The translations under genes were made by a program, and so were the position numbers. A model generated the notes under the pieces. It was not told the origin of the DNA and did not search any database. It saw nothing but the letters and a program-made list of their open reading frames with translations. A stretch of 64,000 nucleotides of DNA from Pohlia nutans (lineage: Eukaryota > Streptophyta > Bryopsida > Bryales > Mniaceae), in the NCBI GenBank assembly GCA_022496805.1, contig CM040088.1:28154452-28218451 (forward strand). The letters run 5' to 3'. Shown in pieces: positions 23,839-34,399 of this stretch (positions are counted from its first letter, which is position 1; every line of letters begins with the position of its first letter).

Positions 23839-24978
23839 TTAAATGCAAATAACATCCCAACCCGTTATTTGTAAGAGATAATTTTAGGTTTTCACAGTTA
23901 GATGCTTCCATGAGATGCAATGGTTATGATTCAATGGTAGTCTACGCTTATAACTGGGACCTTACTACTTCAAGCTTCAAAAATTCATAATTCATTCATA
24001 CAGTATCCAGCATTGGAGTCTTCTTGAAATGGGGAGATGCAAAATTCCATTATACTAAAGGAAACCACTCAAAGCCACGGCACTGGATACTCTACCTTAC
24101 ATGCGAGTTATGCTCACTTAAATTCGTTAGACACAAGGAAAAATAAAACCAGAGAATTAGGGTTTAAGCGAGGTGTAAACCTGGCCGACGCCAAGCTTGA
24201 CTGTGGCTACATTGCCTTCGTAAACTACGGATCTGCAAGATTCCGCCGTTAGAAAACCCAAAAATCCGCATCTGCTATGAAATCCTTGGTTAAACACAAG
24301 TTTTCAAGCACAATGCAACTAGGGTACCTATGATAATAAGCATTTCACAGTGAAATGAATACTTACGGATAAAACCTAGACTTCTCTTTTCCTTGCAGTG
24401 CACACGGAACATCTACAACATGATCAATAGGTTTAACCAAAAACTCTGAAAGCTCTTCCTCATCTTCTGCACTAGAATCATCATCATCATCGTCTTCAGC
24501 AATGGCTTGTTGTGAGAAGATGGTCAATTTCGGACGCTTCAACTGAGGCTGCAGAGGAAACGATTTTCTGCGTTTCCGAGGCCATTCATTCGCTCTGCAC
24601 TCGAAGAAGTCCTTTAATAAGATCCCTCTCATTGCGTCAAACCCTAGTAAGAGGCAATCGTCACTCCAACCCTAAAATTATTCTCCAAGTCCCTTTTATT
24701 CCTCCACCACCGCCTTCCTGGAAAACATTTTGAAGAAAATTTGTTAGCAGATGCCAACCATACCCATGATAACATTCAGTAGCCTCCATGGCTTCATCCA
24801 CGGGACCTCTTGCCTCGCCCCGCCACTTGTCTCCATAGCTACAGATGGTTCTGAGGAAATCTCACGAACCGCAATACTAATAAGCTCAGCTTGAATCAAT
24901 CAAAAATGAAATTGAAATTGAGCTCAAAAAGGTATCAGGGATTCCTTTTATGCCAATTCAAGAATTCTCTCTGGAGAT

Positions 24979-25012
24979 TGTGAACCCCTAAAGGACCAAG
25001 AAGCCCAAACGG
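24979..25012 (-). mobile_element. Fragment of family B end
   Basis: Only the terminal CCCCTAAAGGACCAAGAAGC is present; the following sequence does not match the family. Confidence 0.5.
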
Positions 25013-25319
25013 CGCCACCAATTCCTCTCATAGCCCCTACTTCAGGAAATCAGGACCAGCTGTGGCAATTTCAGATTGGTTCGAATGTATTTTCCTATGC
25101 ACACAATCTCCGTAGTGTATTCCAAATCTTAGTAGAAAATTCCTCCTCATCTCTGTCTATTTTCAACTCTCCATACTGTAGTTCTCAAATAAGACTCTAC
25201 TAACGTGTGACTTGTGTCGTAGACTATGCTAGATACAATGCTCCATAGGCTCGCCATATTGTGTAGTGGGTGCATGCTACCATCTCGTCGCTTCACGACT
25301 CAGAGATAGCATGCATCTG

Positions 25320-25465
25320 CTACATGCTGTAGCAGAGCCCATGGAGTAATCTATCTTGAACATAGCAAAGCCCATGGAGTACTCTATCTAGTACATAGCA
25401 GAGCCCATGGAGTACTCTATCTTGTACATAGCAGAGCCCGTGGAGTACTCTATCTAGTACAAGGA
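25320..25465. repeat. 33-bp tandem repeat, four units
   Basis: AGCCCATGGAGTACTCTATC units start at 25336, 25369, 25402 and 25435 (period exactly 33). Because 33 is a multiple of three, the minus strand reads LDRVLHGLCYV repeatedly in one frame. No evidence shows that this is translated. Confidence 0.9.
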
Positions 25466-25514
25466 AAGGGGGAGTGATCTTACAAGTCCATGATGCTCTC
25501 TCTTCCACAGTTCA

Positions 25515-26286
25515 TGCTGCTGATGATGATGCGGAGGAAAATGAGAAATTGCACAGAAAATGAGGGCTTCTTTTTCTTCTTCTACTTCTTCTTTTCCTCC
25601 AACTTGCAATTCTGTGCTCAATCAGCCTGGTGAGAGTGATGCAAATGAGGCGATGACTGAAACCCTAATTTGTTGGGAGATCCAAATAAGTTCGGCGGAG
25701 GAAAAGAGATTGACTTGTTGACTTATGACTTGTTGACTTGTTGACCCACCGTGCACCAGCCCTTTTATTTTATTTTGCACTTTTTAGTGCCAGATAGCAC
25801 CAATAAAAAATGATCTAGCTATAAAATGACCAAAAACTCAATATAAAAATAACATTCTTTGGCAGCTCCACTATTCATCTTTGGGAATCAGCATCCCATG
25901 CCAAAATAGTTGTAGGAATCGTAATCTTTTGTAGAATTAAAACCATCTTGAGCTTGGCAGCTCAACAAATTTCTCTTTTTTAATAGTTTATGCATGTTCT
26001 ACATCATCAATTCCCTATTCAGATGTTGATTCTTTGCACAAACGAAAGGGTGTGCTACAATATTAGCTAAAGAATGTTATGAAGATCACCACAATTTCTA
26101 AAATATTGGATGAAATCGCTATATTTAGATGAAAATAACATTAAAAAGTGAAGTGCGAATGAAAGGCATTTTCAATCCAAAATATGGGTGAATGTATAAA
26201 TATGTAGTTCAACCATATTATTTTGTATCGCTAGTTTGGCACTCTCCAAAAATGAAAAGAGGGTGGAGGGAGTTGTGGTGGTTATG
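25515..26286. other. Anonymous sequence, no gene recognised
   Basis: It holds a short GACTTGTTGACTT repeat near 25710-25745. Nothing else is recognised. Confidence 0.35.
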
Positions 26287-26822
26287 GTGCACTGGAGCCC
26301 CGTGGGGCCATGTTTAGTTGTTTTTCAATTAAACGTTGGTTTTCACCTAGTTCCTAAATTTCAAATGCATATGATCCCAACTAAGAAAGTGTAGGGGCTA
26401 ACTTTCACTTTCTAGGCCAATCTTCCATACTCCAAAAGTGTTAAAATTACAATTTTTACAACATTTTAAAGCTCAAAACCCTAAAATTCCAATACACACT
26501 GCAAAAGAAGTTTTTATATCAAAACTCTTTTTACGTAAGCTCAAGATGCATGCCACCTACACTTTGTTGTTCATCACTATTATTTACATTTTTCCTTAAA
26601 AAAATCATACTATTCTAAGCATTTTTGTAATTACTATGATTGTCACAAGAAAAAAAGCTATGAAAAATCTTATAAATTTTATTTTTATTTGAAAAAAATC
26701 AAGGTAAATTGGTTTAAAAATACCTTATATAAGAAAAATATCAAAAAATATAATGTATTTTAAAATGTGAGGAATTGATGAGATTTGACCCGATAATTGT
26801 AATGTGGACGCTTAAGGGCTAA
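26287..26822 (+). mobile_element. TTAA element family C copy 2
   Basis: It matches C1 from GTGGGGCCATGTTT to GACGCTTAAGGG. The left terminal bases are lost and the right TTAA has become CTAA. Confidence 0.75.
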
Positions 26823-27077
26823 GGTAGAGGCACCCGTTTCCACCTTGGCACCCCAAACTAATCTTGTAAAACCTAGATACACTTAGTCCAAAATATTCAA
26901 CTCATGGACATGGACGCATAAAATGGTTTGCAATACATCATGAAATAGGACTTCATGAATTTATAGTTAATTCATTTAGAATTATGTATTTAAAAAAAAT
27001 TCATGGTTCTTATTTGCCAATCCGTTGAAAATAAATGCGCTTGTCAATTCTACCTGCAAGTACCTTGATATCTTTAA

Positions 27078-27669
27078 CCCCTAAAGGACCATAAGGCCCC
27101 TACGCGGCTTCTGGAACTAGAAAGTGAGGACATTCGGGTTCTTGGGCTTTGAATTGTAGGATGAGCAACAAAGAGACCCTGTCTCATTTTGAGAGCTGAA
27201 TTTCTAAGTACTTCCTGATCGGAAATTCATGAAGTGTGCAATTTTTGTTGATATTTTTGAGTTGCAAAAAGGCTCTCTAGGCATCACTACAGACCCTCAT
27301 ATCTTCCTCCTCACACCTCCAAATTACGTGAAATTATTTGCACGTGTTTAGAATGATGATCTCTACACACAATAAAAAATTTAGAATTTTTGGAGCACTT
27401 TTGGACAATCCGATTTCAACATATGTACAAAATACCTCACACGAGTTCCATCAATCTTCTCAACGGTGGCATTTTCTCAAAAATCGTGTGATTTTGATGA
27501 TCTTTTTTTCATACAAAAGCTACATAAGCCTTCTTTAATTCCAACGGTGCCGATTGTCAAAATTACCTCACTCCAAAGAGGAATTAAGCTTGTTACAAGA
27601 ACTAGTCAAGAAAACAAGAGCTAAGTTCAACCACCCCCCCTCCCCCCCCCCCCTCCCGTCCTTTAGGGG
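27078..27669. mobile_element. TTAA element N1
   Basis: It is bounded by TTAA-CCCCTAAAGGAC and GTCCTTTAGGGG-TTAA (27074-27077 and 27670-27673), 592 bp apart. The right subterminal part is C-rich (27633-27658). Non-coding. Confidence 0.75.
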
Positions 27670-27673
27670 TTAA

Positions 27674-27990
27674 CCCTTTAGTGCTCAAGTGACCAGTTTG
27701 TAGTTTCTTATGTGTTGAAATCGTGAATAACGAAAAATCCGTAAAGAATTGGATTTTGAAATGTGAAGTTCAGATTTTGAGACTTATGATATACATCTTC
27801 CAAAAAAAGAAGATTTCAATTTGGATTTGTGCAACTATCAAAATACCTATGAACAAATTAAACTGGAAAATACTGCAAATACTTGAAAATACAATAAATA
27901 CTTACAAATACAACACATGTACTATGTGGTATTTCTTGTGTTTGGAAGTTTGTTACCTTCTTTTCTTTTTTTGAATTGTGTTCTCTTGTT
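27674..27990 (+). mobile_element. TTAA element N2, left part
   Basis: It starts TTAA-CCCTTTAGTGCTC, sharing TTAA with N1. It is homologous to N3 (right end at 61014, reversed), including AAGAATTGGATTTTGAA. The right end is not found. Confidence 0.6.
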
Positions 27991-29345
27991 CATGTTCCAT
28001 TAGTGCATGTATTTTGATCTTGATCCATGTACCGACTCCTTTCATATTTTAAGTTACAAAATTTTGTCCTAAACCGTACATGGATAAGTCACTCTCACTC
28101 ATAAAATTCACAATAATTATGTGTGAGTCCGTTCTTAACCCCTAACCGTCCCAACGTCCATATTTTGGACGTTTATTGGGGTACATTCACCTTCAAAGAG
28201 TTGTAACTTTTGCAAAACGTGTTTTATTTTTATGAAATTTTGCTAAAACTTCCCTCATGATGTATGGAATGAGTGGTTAAAATTTCACATCAATCCAAGA
28301 TGTGTTGAATTTTTGGTGATCATTTGAAAGTAGGGGTCTTTTTTTTGGACAGCTTTTGTGCATTTTGATGGCTGCAACTTCGGGGGCTTGTATCTCCTTC
28401 ATCCCATGTCCGTTTTCAATATAAAAAAATTTATTGAGTTGGATTCCTCTTGAAGTCTAGTTATTATGATAAATTTTTCATGTCAATCCATGTTGTTCAG
28501 AATGTTTGGGAGTCATTTTAGTGCACGGGTCTAGTTTGGACACTTTTTGCTTTTTTGGTCAAATCGGTCACTTTTCGGGCTACTTTTTGACATTGCAAGG
28601 CCATTTTAGGGCACATTAAAAAAAATTAATGAGTTTTTTTTTGTACCAATGTGATTATATGATGATTTGGAACTACTTTATTGTTCAAAGTTTTTTCATT
28701 TAAGTAATTTTGAAAACGAATTTCACCTCTAACTATGTTGCTAGGAGAATTTCAGCATCCTTTTTTAACATTAAAACACTATGATCTTGCAATCTATATG
28801 GCCAAATGACCCCAAATTTGATCCAGATGATCTATAACATGTATATCACAAGATTGTACGGTTGAGATTCTCATACCTCACTTACATTTAGACCTATAAC
28901 ACATCAAAAGCAATGATGATTTTAAGCCCAAGAAAGCTAGGGACGCTTAGAACACCCAATTCCCTATTTTTGCACTTGGCCAAGTGCAATCGTTTCCAGA
29001 CCTAATTGTGCTAAAAAAAAATTCTAAAAAAAAATTGACGAAAAAACATCAGTTTCTTTGTTTGTTGAAACTTGTAGTATATTGCAATAAAAGAGTAATA
29101 TTTCAAATTTTTCATAACAGAAATTTGAATTTCCTTTATTTTTAAAATTGCAAGATTGACTATTTAAAAACTAATACAAATTATGAATAGATTAAGACAT
29201 TATAACACCGTTGCTAGAGTGTATGGGAGAAGAATTTTTATTTTTTTTCTTATTTTCCGTTTTTGTATTTCTTTTTTTGTGTGCCAAAAAGTATTTAAGG
29301 CTGAGTTTTCCTCCTTCCTCCATCCTTCAAAACAACGTTCAAATG

Positions 29346-29810
29346 CCGCGTACCCTCAGTTCCTCCGTCACGCCCAAAAACCAAAAAAAAAAATCCTTTT
29401 TTTTCGGGATTTCTGAGATTTCCAAGATTTCCAGGATTTTCGGATCTTCAAGAGAATACAAATAGGTTCTCCCATGCTCCCATGGCCGCCTTATATACTC
29501 TAAAGGCGGCTATGTGAGGGTATGAGAGAACATATTTTCGTTCTCATGAGGGCTGGAAGACAGAGGGTGTGTTGCCGCATACCCTCTGCCACGCCCAAAA
29601 AAAAGTATTAGTTTTAATTGAATTTTATTTTATTTTTTATTTTTTATTATTGTTTTATTTTTGTACGGGTTTTCGGGGGCATAGGGTCCGCACCTCAAGC
29701 GACTCCTCAAGAGAACATCTATATGTTCTTCCAGTCTCCCATGGCTGCCTTATATACTCTTGAGGCGGCTATGAGAGGGTATGCAAGAACATACGCATGT
29801 TTTCTTTACG
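29346..29810 (+). repeat. Diverged internal duplication in F2 with hairpins
   Basis: The blocks 29346-29575 and 29576-29810 share CGCRTACCCTC, CACGCCCAAAAA, CCTTATATACTCT and GAGAACAT. In each, GCCGCCTTATATACTCTAAA (or close) can pair with the following AGGCGGC, giving a short stem. Confidence 0.65.
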
Positions 29811-30104
29811 AAAGGAAGAAAGCAAAGGGGCGGCTATGTATCATTAGGGACCCGCAAAAAGTATATATATATATAATATAATATTTATTTATAAATAGAC
29901 AGATAAATAGATGTTCAATGATTTTTTTTGTTTTATTTTTTGTACAGGTGGTTGAGTGTGCATGGTCGCACATTCTTTTTTCCCTTTTCTTAGTGCATTT
30001 GGAAGTCTTGTTGGAGTTGACAACGATGTTGTTCATGTGGAATTTCATTGATTCTGTATAGGGGAGTGAATCGCTCAGCTCGTTGTTCTGACAAATTTGT
30101 TTGA

Positions 30105-30320
30105 AGAGGTTGGACAATCTTTTTTGATAACATAGTAAAGAAATGTCATAGTGGAGTTGCTATTTGGAGGGAGGAAGCAACAAATGCAACAGTGGTGCGA
30201 TATGATTACGCGCGGATGAAGCAAATCACTATTCCAAATGAAGCGAAGTCGCACATACTTGAATATGTTGCAATGCAGATTGAAGGCATGGGTGACAAGA
30301 GGTTGCTAGATGCTTACTAG
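30105..30320 (+). CDS. F-family protein C-terminus in F2
   Basis: A 71-codon open frame ends at 30318-30320. It includes GVAIWREEATNATVVRYDYA, then ITIPNEAKSHILEYVAMQIE, and ends LLDAY. It aligns with the F1 exon at 3136-3507 and sits at a comparable distance from the element terminus (524 against 435 bp). A stop codon lies just before it (30102), so the rest of the gene is missing or spliced from elsewhere. Function unknown. Conservation of amino acids between diverged copies argues that the frame was once selected. Confidence 0.55.
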   Translation, partial: RGWTIFFDNIVKKCHSGVAIWREEATNATVVRYDYARMKQITIPNEAKSHILEYVAMQIEGMGDKRLLDAY

Positions 30321-30856
30321 AGTACATGAGTACATTACTATATAGTATGTTATTATCTAGTTTAGTTGTCAAGGTACTAATTTAAAAGTTTATACTATTT
30401 TTATAAATTGTAAACAAGTAAAGTGTTTTTATATACTAAAATGTATATTTAAAACATAATCGTCTATTTGTGGCCTACTTCTAATTGCTTACTTCTAATT
30501 GCTTACTTCATATGTTTATATTGTTTTGTAAGATGTGTACTTAACTTCTTGTTTGAGAATTCTAACCTCGTGTATTTTTCTAATATACTATGTGTCAAGA
30601 TCAATTTCAAGGAGAGTTTTGTTGCGTATAGAATTCAATTAGAAAATATTCAAAGCACAAGTAATGACTTTTCAAGAAAAAAATGACTCGACAATTTCCA
30701 AATTATCCTTTTTGCAACAAAATTTGTAGAAGAAAAAAATTTGCCAAAATTTTCATGCAATTTCTACCGGTTTGAATTTTTAGTGCGCTTGGAAGCCAAG
30801 TGCATGATTGTATGGCCAAGTGCAAAAATAGGGAATCGGGTGTTTTAGGGGTAAAC

Positions 30857-31200
30857 ATGAAAGATTGCAACAGAGAGGTGTTGACATAGGTCATTGCTGA
30901 ACATCTTCACTTTCATTTTAGAAAAAAATTATACCCAAATTCTATTGAACTTTGAAGTCACACACCCTCCAAAATCTCATTTTTGAGTGTGCATCATACG
31001 GTTCAAAGACATAGTATGATCTTCTATTCCCACCATCGAATGATTCTCTAATTTTGGCAAAATGTCTCCACTTCAGCTGAAAATACAATTACACGATTAC
31101 TTTCTAATTTAATCCATTCTATTTCTAGAAGTATCAATCATAGTGGAATAACCCAATAAAATCCAATGAACCCAACTACAATACCAAAAGCGTTAAAGGG
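30857..31200 (-). mobile_element. TTAA element, family E copy 2
   Basis: On the minus strand it starts TTAA-CCCTTTAACGC (31201-31204) and matches the distal part of E1 through CACTCAAAAATGAGATTTTGG. The match ends at GCAATCTTTCATG next to T2. Confidence 0.55.
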
Positions 31201-31204
31201 TTAA

Positions 31205-33744
31205 ACTATTGAAAATGAGTGCTAATACTTCTGTCATAGCTGCTCATCTTTAGATAAGGTAGAAGAGCCTTACACTAATTAGTGCCACAAAAACGATAGT
31301 TAGACTTTTGGCGCAACCATCCATCAGATGACCTAAAACTGATAAATTGCATTATTCACAAAAAAAAACAACCTACTAATGATATTCAAGTATTGAGAAT
31401 CCTTGAGAGGATATTAGTGATTAGTTTTGGATATTGTCATGAGTGGAAGTTAGTACCACATATGTTGAACATGGGTGAGGCTATTGATCAAAGTGGGTCA
31501 CGAAGTACTTTCCACTTTCAAAAATTGTACTAATCTCAATACTGGGAAATAAATTGAGAAGAAAATTGCATTCCTTGATAAAACTAACTTCCAACATAAG
31601 GAAATTATCTCCCTATTAATGGGTGGTCCAGAATTAGACTACATCAGGAAATTCAAGGCATGTGAACATGGTGCCATGATGGTGCATTGAAATGCAATTA
31701 AGATAATTTAGTGCTAACCTCCATACCAACCTAGTATGGATAAAATGACACTAAAACGACCTGTATGCGGCCTTTGGTGTCAAAATGACACCAAAATAGT
31801 TTGGCCCAACTTTTCTAATGTAGGTAGCTTAAGTTATTGCTTTTAGGTACTTCTACCTTAGAGCATTTGTCCATAACCCATGCATGTTTTCATTGAAGAG
31901 AAAGATACCCATCCATATTTTGGCAGCTCAACAAAATTCATATTTTCTCCTCTTAATTTTGGCTCCATTCGCACATTACTTCATTACTTATGATACAAGA
32001 CACGTCATAAGCGCAACATGTGACACCAAAAAAGTACAAGTGATTCATGCATTCAACCTAGTATATTTGCAAAGGTTTATTTTTATTTAATATGAAAAAT
32101 AGTGTATGTGCCTGAAGTAACTTACATTATGTGGATATTATGTGGATATGATGAAATGAAATGGTCAATATTAATAAATGTATTTTCAAAATTATGTAAA
32201 TTTATGTCAAGAATGTGGCTTACACCATGTAGAATAAATAATGTGCCATCTTCAAAAGTAGTTCATATAACTTATGAATGTATAATATAGTTCTTGATAT
32301 GGTCACAATAAGTGATTTGATTTCATAAGGTCAAGTTCAAGTTTCAAGGCATTTATGTAACTTAACAATTATCTAGTAGAAAGAGACTTAGAACCATGCT
32401 TAGAATCTATAAGTATTTTTTATTTTTTGTCTCCTTTTTGTGAGCCCCTGGATCAATAAAGAGTACATTATGTGTCAAAACCTACTTGCTCATAAGGCAT
32501 GTTGATTTCATAGTTGATAATGGTATTTAGAGAAGTTGTAAATCATATTTATAAAAAAATAAAACTAAAATTAAAATAGAATGAAAGTAGAATGATGTTT
32601 ATTTATTTATTTAATAGCAAAATATGGATTTGTTATGGGATTTTGAAGTGCGTTCGTCTATTGGCTCATAAATGCCCGCAATGTGTATAATTGGCCTACT
32701 TCTTCCAAAATTGACGAAAACTTCATCTGAGATGGTTATGCAAATCACTTACAAATCTTGAACATAAAATTAGCACATATCAATCACGTACTTCACAACA
32801 CTCGCTAATAAAAGTTGAATTCTAATTGTGCGTTATGATTGGTTTTGATCATTATCCAAATACTAAGTCTTTTGGCTAATTTCTTTTAGCTCTTTGTTAT
32901 TTTTTTTCCGTACATTTTTGTAATGAGAAGTGTGCATTCTACCAATTTTTTATCTTCGGAAAGTTACAATAGAACTACAAAATTATGACAAACAGTCGCC
33001 ACCAATAAAGAAAACAACTTATTATAATTTTTTTCACTTAGGATAAATTCGGCGAGGCATAATAAACTATTAAGTGGCATCCTTTTTAAATAAAATATTT
33101 CCAAGTCCTTTTCTAAATCTAAAGAAACTTGCGTTTGAATTCTTTTTTCAATTATTTGTAGTTTCATTATAAAGGAAAAACTTACATTCAATTCTTATGT
33201 ATGTACAATAGAAACCATCCCTAGAATCATACAATAAATCTTATTAACCTTGAAGTTTTACAGAATAAAATATAATAGCTAATAATAGGTTATAAATTTC
33301 CAATTTTGATGATCCAAATTTACAAATTCAAGTCGTTTTTATTCTTTCAAAAACTATTACAAAGTACCGTAGTAGGGTCTCCACCCCGCGAACAAATATT
33401 TAATTCTTTTTGAAAAATAAGGTTCGTTCCTCAAAAATTGAATTTATTGATTTTCGTTTATGAAAATTAAACAACTGATTAAAAATGGTCCAAAATAGCC
33501 AAAATGGTCCGAAATAGCTTAGAAATAGCAAAATATAGGTAAAATTAATTTATTCTATTTTCATTCTTTTGTCCTCATAATTTCCAGTTTTCACTTTTTT
33601 TTTTTTTTTTTTTTTTTTGGGATTATTTTTTGGCAAACCTGCTATGGTATGACGGTATATGCTTTTCAATAAAGCCACTTATTCTGTCATTCCGAGAAGA
33701 TTATGTGATAGGAGAGGTTTGGATGGTTTGATAATCATTGGTGA
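31205..33744. other. Long anonymous region, no gene recognised
   Basis: AT-rich with short frames only. A poly-T run occupies about 33597-33619. No match to other families of the window was noticed. Confidence 0.35.
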
Positions 33745-33748
33745 TTAA

Positions 33749-34295
33749 CTCTTTAACGCGCCAACGTCTACTATGTGCACGACGCACATATTGAAACTGC
33801 TAGATTCTCATCCAAATTGAACAGTTTTCATCCACCAAATTTCTCTAGGTTCTTGAGCAAGTTGACTATCCTTTGTACAATTTGGATCTTCAAAATAGGT
33901 TATTATGATTTTTAAAAAAACAACAGAATTGGTTTATGTCAAGTTTCATTCTTAGTTCAAAAAGTGGGACCTTAAATATGATTTTCAAAATAAGTAGAAT
34001 GAAATAATGGAAACCATACCATCTCGTAGTGCATGTTATTCCAATTTCATTACCATATTTTAAAATTCTTTTGTGTTACTTTGGGATTTTAAATTCTTTT
34101 ATGTTACTCTGGGATTTTAAATTGAATTTAAAGAGAAAACCTTGCAAAATTAATTTAAAAATATTAAAAAATATATAGAATAAATCCAACCGTACATATG
34201 TGATCTTCACATTGACATTTATAACTTTGCTTTGACCATCAAACCCCATTTTTGGTTTTCATCAAACATTTTATAACGCTTCTTTGAAAACAGTA
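33749..34295 (+). mobile_element. Possible TTAA element, left end only
   Basis: TTAA-CTCTTTAACGCGCCAACG at 33745 resembles the terminal motif of TTAA elements. No right end was found. Confidence 0.3.
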
Positions 34296-34395
34296 AACCC
34301 TATATTCGTATAGTTGGGACTATTCCGTATACTTGGGACAAAATTGGACGTATGTATTACAAGTTTTTGGCTCCAAAGATATAGGTAGTAATGGG
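34296..34395 (+). repeat. Dispersed repeat H copy 1
   Basis: CGTATAGTTGGGACTATTCC and CAAGTTTTTGGCTCCAAAGA match 46360-46452 in reverse orientation. Confidence 0.6.
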
Positions 34396-34399
34396 TTCT

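Larger units (their letters stand above)
20011..24632 (-). pseudogene. NOL9/GRC3-like polynucleotide 5'-hydroxyl-kinase, decayed
   Basis: NOL9/GRC3 kinases phosphorylate RNA 5'-hydroxyl ends during pre-rRNA processing in the nucleolus. Likely exons: 24632-24367 (MRGILLKDFFECR, basic then Asp-rich, donor GTAAGT); 23535-23242 (MVVLDGCAMVQVVEGQASML, typical N-terminal beta region); 22869-22597 (acidic/basic linker); 22489-22275 (Walker A GAKNVGKSTFAR); 22130-22037 (RYKEVAYLQT then VGQPEFTAPACISLHI); perhaps 21100-21067; and 20166-20011 (GIGYDVIDILNSTSPT then NSEKKNLPHNKFW). Three lesions are visible. Four bases are missing in the invariant TDVGQPEF, there is a frameshift after NSTSPTK, and the linker exon reads into a stop. 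MITEs S2, S3/C1, B3 and B4 fill its introns. The family is recognised from the Walker A and DVGQPEF motifs. Confidence 0.75.
28951..30844. mobile_element. F2, 1.9-kb relative of F1
   Basis: The ends start AACACCCAATTCCC and reach GCACTTGGCCA, with one mismatch between the arms over about 32 bp. The 4-bp duplication TTAG is identical on both sides (28947-28950 and 30845-30848). The distal TIR portion TTTTTGCACTTGGCCA is shared with F1. It encodes a homologous C-terminus at 30105-30320. The small size and lack of a second gene suggest a deletion derivative. Confidence 0.85.
28139..30851 (+). mobile_element. TTAA element T2, interrupted by F2
   Basis: The left end is CCCCTAACCGTCCC after TTAA (28135-28138). 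The right end, inverted, is CCCCTAAGCGTCCC and is split by F2, whose duplication TTAG lies inside it. The outer TTAA on the right has become TAAA. The host is about 815 bp without F2. Non-coding. Confidence 0.7.
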
